Shown here: positions 51,960-63,237 of the stretch, piece by piece
How positions within the stretch are numbered: the stretch's first letter is position 1
Layout of the letters: every line of letters begins with the position of its first letter
DNA from: Ephydatia muelleri
Lineage: Eukaryota; Porifera; Demospongiae; Spongillida; Spongillidae
DNA: 64,000 nt
NCBI GenBank assembly: GCA_013339895.1
Contig: JABACO010000012.1
Location: 5,533,949-5,597,948, forward strand
Direction: 5' to 3'
Notes under the pieces: generated by a model
The model's database searches: none
Told to the model about the DNA's origin: nothing
Seen by the model: the letters and a program-made list of their open reading frames with translations, nothing else
Made by a program: the position numbers and the translations under genes

Positions 51960-52830
51960 ACGTGCGGTTTGTGGCATCTTAGCAAACCTTTGAATTTCAT
52001 TAATGTTACACACTTTGATGAACCGTGCACTATCGTAATTTGGGTTTTGACCTTCCGTAAACCGGTCCTCTCTCCCCCCACCCTTTGCATCCGCTTGGTT
52101 ATAAAAATTTTCTTCGCACATATAAGTGGTACAACGCCAAACACAAAATATTCAAACACCATAGTGCTTAAGACAGCGGTCCCCAAGTACTGATTTAGCG
52201 TGACCTGATAAAGACAAGAATATAATAACATTTGGCGCCAATTGAAATGGCCATACTTACCTCTAGTGATCGTGTTTTAGTTTTTGACCTAACCAAATGC
52301 GTACAAGACAAATATAATAAAATAATAATAGCATTTTAGTGCCTCCGAGCATACTTACCAATTCGAATTGAAACGCTGCAGAGAAGCAAAATGCAGGTAG
52401 CAATGCCATTGCGTAACTTACCTTAGCAGAATCGGCCGCTTGTGATAGCCGCAAACCATAGTCCTTAAGACAGCGGTCCCCACGTACTAACTTCATACGT
52501 GACCTGATAAAAGACGAGACATAATAGCATTTGGCATCAATTGAAATGGTCATACTTATCCCTAGTACTGATGGACTTGTTGGTACCATCGTGTTTTAGT
52601 TCTCGGCCTAACGAAATGCGAAGAAAAAAACATTTTAGTGCCTCAGAGCATACTAACCAGCAGTTCGAATCGAAACGCTGCAGAAAAGCAAAATGCAATG
52701 CCACTGCGTAACTTACCTCAGCAGAATCGGCAGCTTGTGATAACCGGAGACCAACACCGCATTGCACACAAATTGTGAGTCGCTTACCGTATACTAGGCT
52801 TGCCACACTCACTCGGGAAACCCGACAAAA
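51960..52830 (-). CDS. Tandemly duplicated exon block of an unknown gene
   Basis: Two direct copies of about 300 bp start near 52168 (taagacagcggtccccaag) and 52467 (taagacagcggtccccacg) and run to about 52455 and 52745. On the minus strand each contains an exon ending in GLRLSQAADSA followed by a GTAAGT donor (near 52420 and 52717). The copy ending near 52420 starts after a ttttatcag acceptor near 52505 and encodes RMKLVRGDRCLKDYG. Short cgtttcaattcgaattg-like segments flanked by ctctgcag and gtaagtatg look like microexons. No domain is recognised, and the left end (51932-52231) could be the last exon. The gene model is tentative. Confidence 0.4.
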
Positions 52831-52986
52831 TTAGCCATCACGTGCAATGCAAACGTCAGCACACTCTAATTGGTGCACTTTTTTTAATTCGGTACAAAAA
52901 TTATGAATAGTAAATAACAACGATAACTGTGTATAACAGACTAACCTATTGTAAAATATGACAAGTAAGATTATAACCAATTTCTT

Positions 52987-53075
52987 GCATAAGAAATCTT
53001 TAATGTTACTCACATTTCACATTAACAAACATGCACACAAATGTAAATGTAAGTAACATTAAAGATTTCTTATGC
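52987..53075. repeat. Inverted repeat hairpin, possible MITE
   Basis: A perfect 24-bp arm, gcataagaaatctttaatgt plus tact, at 52987-53010 is inverted at 53052-53075. A weaker match extends inward (cacatttcacatt versus its inverse). Flanking aatttctt and aagaaatt extend the stem outward. No target duplication is seen. 53100-53384 has an anonymous minus-strand open frame with no motif. Confidence 0.7.
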
Positions 53076-53389
53076 CAGTTCAAGAAATTGTGCATAGTTT
53101 AGTGCCTCAGAACACATCATATTAGTAACAAATTGTAATAAATGCTGGCCTTCTCCTACAAGCATCTGCCACCTGTTCCGCAAGGCAACCTTGCTGCCAG
53201 CAGATGTGGTAAGGGGAAAAGGTTCAAAAACGATTTCACACAAAAACATGCCCAACATTCTTCTCATGGGAGAGGTTTCTAGTCTTGTGCATGCCCATCT
53301 TATACTGACCTCCTCCATTCCATACATCTCCTCTTTCCGTCTCTTAGTCCAACATGAATTCTGACTCACAAGCACACAATACATAGAGG

Positions 53390-53391
<2 letters not shown>

Positions 53392-53466
<75 letters not shown>

Positions 53467-53586
53467 ACACACACACTCACACACACACACACTCACACAC
53501 ACACACACACATACAGACACACCTACACACACACACATGCACACGCATACACACGTGTGCACACACACACACACACACACACACAC
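53392..53586. repeat. Long (CA)n microsatellite
   Basis: About 190 bp of CA repeats, the first 65 bp nearly pure and the rest interrupted by t or g. Shorter CA runs follow at 53781-53925. Confidence 0.95.
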
Positions 53587-53887
53587 CTGTGATTTGCTGA
53601 GGTAGAGAGTGGTATGTCATACTCATTGAAGCTTGTGAATACTATAATCCACAAGTCCAATATGAAAGTTGATTCAGACCTTGTGCCCCAGTGCAGTCAC
53701 TTCCTCCACAAGCATACAATCTGATAACTAAACTGCTGCACTATTCTTAGTCATTGGCAGGGCTCTTTATGAGGTTACTTCACACACAAACAGACACACA
53801 CACACACACAAACACACAAACATACATTCACATGCACACACACAGCCACACTTTCATGCATCACAACTTTAAATCAACAAAATGACC

Positions 53888-53926
<39 letters not shown>

Positions 53927-54027
53927 CTTGCCTTGAGTATGTGGTATATAGTGATACGTATGTGCATGGTGAGGTGCATGGAATGGGGTGGATACTGATA
54001 GGACTGGGTGATATGGTATGCAACCCA

Positions 54028-54031
<4 letters not shown>

Positions 54032-54079
<48 letters not shown>
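54032..54079. repeat. (GT)n microsatellite
   Basis: A pure run of about 24 GT dinucleotides. Overlapping open frames are artefacts. Confidence 0.95.
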
Positions 54080-54080
<1 letters not shown>

Positions 54081-54234
54081 TTCTATGTGTATACATGTAT
54101 ACAGTATATGTTGTGACTACGTACAGTGCAGGTATGTGGTATGTGGATGTGCGTACAGTGATGTGTGCATCTGTAGAGTGTGGTGTGAAAATTATGTATT
54201 TATGACTAAAGTGTCTTAACCCCAATGTTTTGGT

Positions 54235-54350
54235 ACAGACCACACCCAGGCATCACAACTGGCAAGTGATTATTTTACCCATTTTTGCCCATGGTATAGA
54301 CCCATACCCAGGTGACACAACTGACCAGCGACTACTGAGATTTAACCCAT
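54235..54350 (-). repeat. Two inverted units of the gggttaaat minisatellite
   Basis: On the minus strand the sequence reads gggttaaatctcag, gctggtcagttgtg, cacctgggtatgggtc and a second partial unit with tgatgcctgggtgtgg. This is the same unit structure as the array at 61340-61775. Confidence 0.6.
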
Positions 54351-54354
54351 TAAC

Positions 54355-54516
54355 ACATACACAGACAAATGTCCACACACACGCATACACACAGAAACAC
54401 ACAGACAGATGTCCACACACAAACATGTATACAGATAGACAGATGTCCACACACACATGCATACACACAGACACACACACACATGCACACAGACACATAC
54501 ACACACGTGCACACTA
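54355..54516. repeat. CA-rich minisatellite with cagatgtccacacac core
   Basis: cagacagatgtccacacaca-type units repeat three times with cataca spacers. Through-reading frames on both strands are not genes. 54517-55540 contains no supported gene. Confidence 0.8.
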
Positions 54517-55544
54517 AGGGGTACTATAGTTACTATTCCTTCCTCCAATCCTACATGGTACCTGTATACCAGGCAGTGGGTTTGTCAAATTAGGGGCAAA
54601 CCAGGGGGTGGGAGCAGTAAATCCCTGGACTACATACATAATACCAACCCACACACTAAAATGCGAATGCAATTCATACCACCAAATGCTTATGCATACG
54701 CATGCACGTACACGCACACATATATAGTACACAGATATACACGTCCCTACCACCCCCATGCACGTTAAAAATAACCAGATACAATATATAAATACTTCCT
54801 TTGTCGTCCATATATGTAAGTTGGTTGTGAGCAGTTGACAGGTGCTATAGGTGTAGCCATTGTGAGTGGTAGCTTATACGTTTAAAACACAAGGGCCAGG
54901 AGCAGAACTCACTCCTGCATGCTGAAAGATATAATCACACAGGTCAATATAAGCAGGCACGCTTTTATAATTTGTGCAGGTGCAGTACTATACATGTACA
55001 TGTATATCCTGCCTTTTGGTTGCTACCCAAGCACACTGAGCATTGTTTAGCGAAGACTACACGTGCTTGGATTGACAAGAACTTTCAAAATTAGGCCTAC
55101 ACTGACTCGCGTTGTTCACACGCCAGATTTGAACATGGATCCACTGTATAGGCACTCAGTTGCTCCATTTGTTCGCATGTATATTTTCAAGAAAAATTAA
55201 AGATGTGATCAAACTAAACTGGGGGCCAGAGTGATCGATATAGGCTATAGTAGGGACCCGCTCACAAAATTTACCGACTGCTGGGACTTGCTCCACTGAA
55301 ATTCCTAGCAGACATAGCACCTTTGACATCCAGCAGCATCCGTAGAAGTAAAGAACTATAAGTAGCGCTAGCTACAGTGTACATGTAGCTCATAACTTCG
55401 AACACGTGTTATAAAATAAAATTCAATCATTGCTGTGGGTGTGGTGTGGTAGATGATTAAATTAAATGATTGATAAGATCAGCAGCAAGCAACCACTACA
55501 TGCTGTGGACAGTGGACTTGAAAGTAACGTTGGTCAAAAATTCA

Positions 55545-56823
55545 AAACTCTGGTGACGCTGTGTGTACCATCCAAGGCTCGGCGTTTGAAGGAGCAGAAT
55601 TGGGAAGCGGCTCTCCGTCGACACGTTTTTTCTTCTGACGCTTGGAGCTGATCTCCGTGTCACAGCAGCTTGAATCCACATCTTGGATTAGATCGTTGAA
55701 CGCTTCTGATCGCCACAGTTGTTTTCTCTTCAGGATCGCTCTCTTCCTCAGACATCATCGATGGTTTCACATTTTTCCAAAGCAAAACTTCCTCTTCGCC
55801 TTGTAGGTTAGCACATCTTTTCTCCCACAACTATGTTCAATTAACCCAAGTGAGCTACGATGCCCGCATATACACAATCACTATAACTTACTCTTTGTTG
55901 ACGTGACCGTTTCAATCGGCGCTTCGAATGTGTATCCTTGTCACGTTGCGCTCTATTCAGAGTGCGCTTATACACCGCAACACCAGCTTAGTAGTGGGAA
56001 ATGTATTATGAGTAACTCAAAAACAATGCATGCACAAATTACCTTTGATTATAGCAAACTGTCTATTTTCGAATTCATTAGCTACTAAGGATACAATTTT
56101 TTGGTTGTGTTCACTTTCAATTCTGATCAGAATATTAAGCTGCATTATGAAATGCACTTACATATTGAGACCTACTCTTTATCAAGTTTCAACTGCTGCT
56201 CTTCGTCTGTAGCTAGCTTCTGGTAAACTTCACGAATGCGGCTCTGCATGCAATGATACAAATAAAAACCCCAAAAAGTCATGCATATGTACTCATGAAT
56301 ACACCTGAATTTCAAGTCGGATTTTGCGGGTTCGTGGCCGTGGAGTGCATTTACAGTTCTTTTGAGTATGAGAATCTGTCTCTACGCTCGGTATATTTTC
56401 CTGAGATACATGTAAATGAGCAATATCCGCTTCGCTTTTGGTGATAGTAACTGAAGACTTTGTTGCACTTCATTATTTCGTTCAATATAATTGTTTGCAT
56501 GCTAGTTATCAGTTCGTGGATTAATTCCTTGAGTTGATTGACATCATTTATACATTCGCACCGCGTTGGCAAAACCTCCCCCGGGAGCCACGATTGTCCC
56601 GCTGCATCTGATGGTATACTCACACGAGGAGTTCCGTAAAAACTACTTGGTTCGATCCCGTCTTCAGCTATCCGTCGTGGTTGAGATTGTCCGAGCTGAT
56701 ACCATGCATGCAAGCACAAGCATTTATAAACGTAAAAGTACTAGCAAAGCAATTTTAGCTTACCATTGCTGCTCTTTCAGGGGTTGTATTAGCAAGTAGA
56801 GTGCGACGGCCACGAGAAGACAT
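55545..56823 (-). pseudogene. Multi-exon relic of a transposon-associated or unknown protein
   Basis: Minus-strand exon-like pieces are: ATG at 56823 with MSSRGRRTLLANTTPERAAM before a GTAAGC donor; 56700 on, LGQSQPRRIAEDGIEPSSFY after a tatcag acceptor; near 56245-56170, SRIREVYQKLATDEEQQL; near 55950-55895, DKDTHSKRRLKRSRQQR before GTAAGT. The last piece, 55835-55545, holds an acidic MSEEESDPEEK stretch and, in a shifted frame, WRSEAFNDLIQDVDSSC and KRQKKKRVDG. Phases do not all agree and the last exon has a frameshift. The acidic-then-WRS..L..LI pattern looks familiar from multi-copy sponge proteins, but I cannot name it. Confidence 0.35.
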
Positions 56824-56906
56824 TTGCAAAACGTTTGAATTTAATAGCCACGTGCACGCGCGTGAGTATACTCAAGTTCTATAAATTATAATCTTGTTCA
56901 CGTAGG

Positions 56907-58560
56907 ATGTCCTCGATTGCGCGGAACAGAATTAGGTGTCCTAAATGTAACCAAAAACTGTCGTATTCCTCTTTTGTGCGGCACAAGAATCCTTTGGTCT
57001 GCCCTTGTCCCGATGCTGCTGGAGTAGAATCGATGCCCGTAGTGAACCGCGGTCTCCAGCAGTACGAAACATCGATTGAAGCTCATGACGTAAATGAACG
57101 CTTTGAAATGCAGTCGCAATTACCTGCAAACAGTGACACTGATGACCAACCAGACACACTGATGAAAGGATCTAATTTCGATACCCCTGAACAAGAAGTT
57201 TGTGTGGAAGATTCTGACGTTGTAGAAAGCGAAATACAAATGTTTAATGACGTTGATGACAGTGAAATTCCGATTTTATTTTATCACTTTTGCGTACAAT
57301 TATAAAATCAATGGGCCAATTTTTGAGGAATGATTTGCTAATGTTACTATCCAATCAAATCCCACAGAACATATATCAACTGAACAAAATACTTGGAACT
57401 AAAAGCAAGATTTCCTTTTATATGCTGTATGTCCCAAGTGTTCAATGTGTTATCCTTTAACTACTAATATGCATCTGCGTTTAAATGTTCTGCCAAGGTT
57501 GGACACAGAGTGTGCAATGCTGAGGTCTATCGCAAAATTAAATGCAAAGGAACTTATAAATTTGCTCTCAAAAAAGTATATGTGTACAATCCACTTATAT
57601 CTTTATGCAAGTTATTTAGTAGAAAAGAAATAATCACTGCATTGGAAGAATGGAGACATAGGAATGTAATTGAAAATGAAATGTCTGACATTTATGATGG
57701 ACGTGTGTGGAAAGAACTCTCTACTCCAGGAAAGTATCTTTCAAAACCAAATAATCTTTGTTCGAAACTAAATGTCGATTGGGTTAAACTTTACAAACAT
57801 TTAAATTACAGTGTTGGGATACTATATTTAGTTGTTGAAAATTTACCAAGAAATATAAGATTTAATATTGAGAATACAATTATTATGGGATGTATTCCTG
57901 GACCAAATGAACCTAAAAAAAACATCAATTCATTCATCAAGCCTCTTGTTGATGAGCTTTTATAATTGTGGCATGGTGTTCAGGTTAAATCCGGTTCTTT
58001 GTTTGGTGTTACACCTGTCAGATGCATGCTAACGTCAGTATCAGTGCAAAGCGGGGGTGTTCAAAATGTTTGAAAGTCTTTGAATATGAAAATTTTGGTT
58101 CTAAAGCTGATTATTCTGGCTTTGACAGAAGCTTTTGCACACCAAGAAACACTGCTGACCATGTAGATATTTGAATAAGATATCAAGGCTAAGTACTGCT
58201 ACAGAAAAAGATGAATTGCATTAAAATTGGAGGGTCAGATATTCTGAGCTACTTCGGTTGCCTTATTTTGACATAGTTCGTTACCATGTTATTGACCCAA
58301 TGCACAATTTACTCCTGGGTACAGCAAAGAACATGATGACTGTGTTGAAGGAGCAATCCCTTATTTCAAAGCAGGATTATAATTATATGCAGGAAGATGT
58401 AGATGCTATTCGAATACCTGCTCATCTAGGTAGAATCCCATATAAAATTCAGTCCAATATGTCTTCATTGACGGCTGACCAATGGTTTTAGAGTATTCAA
58501 TGTTTGCAGTATATTCAATTCTACCCTGAACATGTAAAATGTTGGTTCAGGTTTGTGAAA
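56907..58560 (+). pseudogene. TNP2-type (EnSpm/CACTA-like) transposase relic
   Basis: The start at 56907 encodes a zinc-like motif (CPKC, RHKNPLVCPC) and an acidic region to 57302. After a break, 57430-57965 encodes YAVCPKCSMCYPL-like cysteines in mixed frames, then a conserved block with YNPLISLCKLFSRKEIITAL, DIYDGRVWKEL, LNVDWVKLYKHLNYSVGILYL, LVVENLPRNIRF and GCIPGPNEPKKNINS. 58060-58180 has CSKCLKVF and DYSGFDR in broken frames. 58258-58560 has FDIVRYHVIDPMHNLLLGTA, IPAHLGRIPYKIQ, LTADQW and a CWFRFVKS end. This order matches the TNP2/Transposase_21 family of cut-and-paste transposases. At least four frame breaks are present and the C-terminal end is lost. Confidence 0.75.
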
Positions 58561-59680
58561 AGCGTGCTCATTGCTATTTAACTATTTGGACGTCAATATT
58601 GCAATACGGGTGACGTCGTTAATTGTCAGCTATGTTTTTAATTATGGCTACCGTTGCTTATTAGTCGCCGAAGACTCGCCGTTCTTGAAGAATCACACGG
58701 TTAGCTTACTTTAAAGACATTACTATGATAAAAAAGCGTTTTGTGATTTTTGTTTTGATATATTAATATTCGGTGTTTGAAAAACAATGGTTGCTAACAG
58801 CACCCGATATAGGCGGAGCCAAGTGGGCAGGGATTTGAAGCCGTACGTCGTGTACACTATAAAACAGACGACGTAAACACGATATTTTTATCCCTTGGTG
58901 TTATTTCTAAGGTCCAGCTTTTTAAAAAAGCTTCGCTCTCCCCTATTTTAGTAGAACAAGCGGGTGCTTGTTCAAAGCCGCTAGTGACGATAGAGGCGCC
59001 ATTACACGTACAGCTGCAGCTGTTAGTTACCGCTTACCTTTCAATTAAAAACCAACACTCCAGTCGTAGTTCTATGCCCTGAGGGTCCGTGTATAAAAGT
59101 GCCAAATCATTTTTTTCGCAATCAATATTATTAATTGCCCAATTATGGTATCAAATTCTTATTTTACTAGAAATGAAATTCAAGATTACGCTAGTTGGTC
59201 TGTGTGCCTTTCCGCCATGTCGATTTCTCTATTAATGGCACTCTTGTTTGTCCATTTTATTGCCATTTTTTGATCTTTCGTTTAATGACATAATCACATT
59301 TTGCCAGACATTCGCCTCAATTTAGATGGCAGCTTGGATTGGGAAGTCGAGAATTCGAACCATTGCGTAAAATGGGTTCAATTATTGGTTTTGTCAAATT
59401 AAATATTTTGGAAAATCGAAAAATTGACATTTTGGTATGGAACCGAAGTGAGTCCGGAATGGAATCGGGCTTTCTAATAACTACGAAGCCACACCTATAT
59501 CCCGGTTGTCCTTAGCTGCATATATACTGCGGGTTCTAGCTCCGCGAGACTATACGAGTGAGAAACTATATAGAGCCTGAATTATTCTTCATCTAGCATG
59601 TCGGCGGCACCCACATTTGTATGGGCGAGCTTGGCCAATGAACTTTACCTTCCCCCGGCCTCATCTCATAAATAACTTAT

Positions 59681-59682
<2 letters not shown>
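58561..59682. other. No supported gene
   Basis: AT-rich unique sequence, with short palindromic pieces such as aagctttttaaaaaagctt near 58913. Possibly includes the decayed right end of the TNP2 element; no CAC-type terminus was found. Confidence 0.4.
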
Positions 59683-59755
<73 letters not shown>

Positions 59756-59762
59756 CACACAG
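59683..59762. repeat. (AC)n microsatellite
   Basis: About 36 nearly pure AC dinucleotides. Confidence 0.95.
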
Positions 59763-60720
59763 GTACATGCGTGGATCTTGAATTATGTGTCGTGAATATG
59801 ATTAACAAAGACACCGATCGACCCGCGGTTTCTATTTCAGTTTATCAAGCGTATTAGGATAGACCAGCGAATACCTATACAATTAACGTAGTAACTCTTC
59901 ATCATAGATATTAGACTGGAATATCTATCCATACTCGTTCTCTGCATGTGTTCACGATTTATGTTTATGCCTAATGTTAGCGCACTCATGTATAGCAGAA
60001 AAGTTAGGAACTTTTTGCCGAGCATTATGACTTTCTAAACTGGATCCGGAGTTATGTTGAAGACAGATTTCGGTGTTTAGGTAAAGCTTGATTTTATTAC
60101 TGTTAGCGCACGACACACGTACAGTAACAGGCACACCCCTTCTGCTAATGTAATGATAGCGATACTATTATTTGAGATGTCGACGTCGTGAAACGGTTAG
60201 CAGACAGTATATGTGGCCTCTATGAATTTTATTCCGACGGCGAATGTATCATTAGTGAAACTTCATACGCTTAGAAAGCTAAGACAGCAAAGATAATGCA
60301 TACTCGTTACCCTCATTCGATCGGATGTATTATGACCTTCTGAACCAGAATACATATTTGTCTATAGCTTGGTTTAAGTTACATCATTAACGGTAGCAAA
60401 GGATATGTTATATGCAAAAGGTACTATGCACCCCTTGTTATATATCTATAGTGACGTACATAGGTGTATTCTATTATATAACAATAGGGGGTGCATATAA
60501 TAAATGAAAGCAGACGAGTCGCAAGATATTGCTTTGAATGTGCAGAGCGTGACATTTTCGTGGAAGCGAAATTAATGAAAGAAAGAAGGAGCGGCGTGAC
60601 AAGTCTTAGAACCGTTACGCATACAATCCAGAAAGCAAGAAGTCTTACAAAAAGGCCCGGCGCCTTCAATCTTTCGTAAGTTAGTAGTAACTAGCTAGAG
60701 GTCTGTGGTATAGAACAGAA

Positions 60721-61105
60721 GGCAATCTTTTACTTTAGGGTCCCCATTGAAATTCATACTAGTAATGTGTGTGTCTACTCTGGGGGTGACGATGTATACT
60801 TACCCCTGCGTACACTAAACCTAGGCTAGGACGCTAATACGAGAACTATCACAGGGGTAGGCGTTCATTCGGCTGAGTATGAAACGCTAAGTACTGTATA
60901 AAGTTCACGGCCACCATCTTAATCACATACAGTACTTAGCGTTTCATACTCAGCCGAATGAACGCCTACCCCTGTGATAGTTCTCGTATTAGCGTCCTAG
61001 CCTAGGTTTAGTGTAAGCAGGGGTAAGTATACATCGTCACCCCCAGAGTAGACACACACATTACTAGTATGAATTTCAATGGGGACCCTAAAGTAAAAGA
61101 TTGCC
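60721..61105. mobile_element. 385-bp palindromic MITE with 8-bp target duplication
   Basis: Arms of about 180 bp are nearly perfect reverse complements (left begins ggcaatcttttactttaggg, right ends with its inverse) around a loop of about 25 bp. A perfect direct repeat gaacagaa lies at 60713-60720 and 61106-61113. An 8-bp duplication is typical of hAT-like elements. There is no coding content. Confidence 0.9.
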
Positions 61106-61339
61106 GAACAGAATTCAGCTAACTAGTCATAAGGATATACATCACATGACGTCATGTACTAATCGATATGTTGCGCTCCCACACTCAACTGCATACATTT
61201 TAAAATGAGTGGAACAAGATATAGAAGTTTTATATAGATGAAATTGGGGATGTAGGATTTGTGTAAGTATCAATAATCATTGTGTAGAAAGTAAGCGAAC
61301 AAGGATGCCAATGCATTTAGAATACATAAATACAAATAA

Positions 61340-61775
61340 ACAAAGGGTTAAATCCCTGGCCACTAGTCAGGGGTGTGGTTCATACTCAGGGTTAAATCCT
61401 TGGTCACTTGTCATGTGTAATTATCTGAGTGGGGTTCATACTCTACTTAACAGCGGGTTATATCCCTGGCCACTGGTCATATGTGATACCTGGGTGTGAT
61501 TCATACCCCTGGCAACTGGTCAGAGGTGTGGTCCATACTCGGTTATACCCTGTGCAATGATCATGTGTGATACCTGTGGGGTTCATTCTCTGAGCAACAA
61601 AGGGTTAAATCCATGGCCACTGGTCATGGGTGTGTTCTATACTCTGGGCAACAATGGGTTAAATCCCTGGTCACTGCTCAGGTATGATGTCTTGGTGTGC
61701 GCATGATTCATAAGAATTGGGTTGCTGGTCATGTGTGATATCTCTGTTCAAGGATGGGTTAAATCTCTTTAACTA
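61340..61775 (+). repeat. Irregular minisatellite with gggttaaatccctggccact core
   Basis: Units start near 61349, 61391, 61454, 61541, 61603, 61657 and 61755 and vary from about 43 to 98 bp. They share gggttaaatccctgg, cactggtcatgtgtgat and acctgggtgtggttcatact. It lies inside the large inverted-repeat structure. 61776-62200 has a GT run with a G run and no supported gene. Confidence 0.7.
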
Positions 61776-62220
61776 TATAGATGTGGTTTGCTTTGTGATG
61801 GGGTGAGTATGTGTATATGTGTGTGTGTGTGTGGGGGGGGGGGTTAGCAACACGAGCCTACAACAAGAGCAGCCATTTGTATAAGAAAGTGCAAGGAAAT
61901 TTGGTGCGCATTTGTAGACATTTTCAGATCCTGATGCATATCCCTATAATCGTTTTTGAAGCGACATTAAATATGATGGAAAATGTGGAGAGTTAGGTTG
62001 GGTTTGCAACCCTTTGGTGGTAGAGCTGGGGACCTGAAGCTCAGCATAGTATACTTGCAGGTAGACTAGCCACTAGACTGGGGCAATCACAATAAACCAG
62101 ATCTATGGTAGATTGAACTTGACCCTGATCAGAGCCAACTCAGGGCCATTATGTGTTTAACTTTGTTGTGTATCTAATGCATGTATTTCATGTTTCTTTT
62201 TAACTGCTGCACTGCTGTGG

Positions 62221-63237
62221 ACGCTTCAGATACAGCTTGGAGACAGACAATTCTAGGCCTAAGGGAAGGTTGGGTCTTCGCTCACTATACCAACTTGCAC
62301 CTGCAGCATATAGCAGCCTCTATTTGCTCAGCTGGGTTTGGTTCAGAGACATATCTTCACCTTTGTTCTGCAGTTGCAGATTATAGTTCTGCTGTTCCAC
62401 CTGACAAGGCACTGCAAATTCACTCCCTTCTCTCAGTGTCTCTGGTCTCCCAAAAAGAACTATCCAGCACATTGGACGCTTGCATGTTCAATCTGCTGTT
62501 GGAAACCTCCTCCAATGCTGACCAAGCACGATTGTTTTCTGTTTCCGCACCACATGCATCATCCTGGCTGTCTGTTCTACCATCACAGGGGCTGGGTCTA
62601 CATCTTGATGCACCGGTCCATGAAGTTGCCATAAAATGGTGGCTTGGTATGGACACTTCCCAGGGATCCCCAGTATGCACTTTGCCCTGGCAATGCCTTG
62701 ACCCTCTGGGACATCATGCCACCACTTGTAAGCGTGGCGGTGATGTGGTGGTACGACACAACACCCTTTGCGATGTTCTGGCTGAAACATGCCACCGGGC
62801 CCATCTTGGCATCCAAGTGGAAGCTGTCAATGACCCCACAGCCGATCATAGCCACACCCATCCTGCTGACCTTCTGTTGACTAACTGGACAACAGGCAAG
62901 ACAGCTGCCTTTGATATCTCTGTAACCTCTCGGCTCAACACACATACCCTTATGGAAGCGGGAGTATCTGCAGGATCAGCTGCCCTTGCCAGTGAAGGCA
63001 GAAAACACAGGGCCAATTATGCAAAATGCAAAGAACTCGGCTGGTTGTGTGTTCCCCTGGTAGCAGATACTTATGGTGCATGGGGAAATGAGCTGTTGAA
63101 GCCTTCTCACAGCTGGCTTCTCGGCTTGCCACGCTTACATGCAGGCCCAAGTCGGCTGTACTTAGAGACATCTATGGCAGACTCAACCTCCATCTAGTGA
63201 GGGCCAATGCCACTGCCATCCTCACCAGATGTATTTT
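62221..63237 (+). pseudogene. 3' end of a non-LTR-type RT/endonuclease ORF
   Basis: The frame begins after a possible acceptor (gacgcttcag) with DTAWRQTILGLREG and has two compensating frameshifts near 62265-62320. It then runs with HASSWLSVLPSQGLGLHL, VAIKWWLGMDTSQGS, a zinc-like CLDPLGHHATTCKRGGDVV segment, and HTHPADLLL followed about 14 residues later by TAAFDISVTS. A LGWLCVPLVADTYGAWG stretch follows. A frameshift near 63165 precedes RLNLHLVRANATAIL. The CC/HC motif plus PAD...D spacing resembles the restriction-like endonuclease end of R2-type RT proteins, but the family is also common as stand-alone repeats. The RT core is absent, so this is a 5'-truncated copy. Confidence 0.6.

Noticed and set aside
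52263..52589. Single-exon reading of the 108-codon minus-strand frame
   Set aside because: It crosses good GTAAGT donors and a ttttatcag acceptor; a spliced reading of the duplicated exons fits better.
56620..56680. ggttcgatcccg resembling a tRNA T-arm
   Set aside because: No cloverleaf can be folded around it and no A box or acceptor stem pairing is present upstream.
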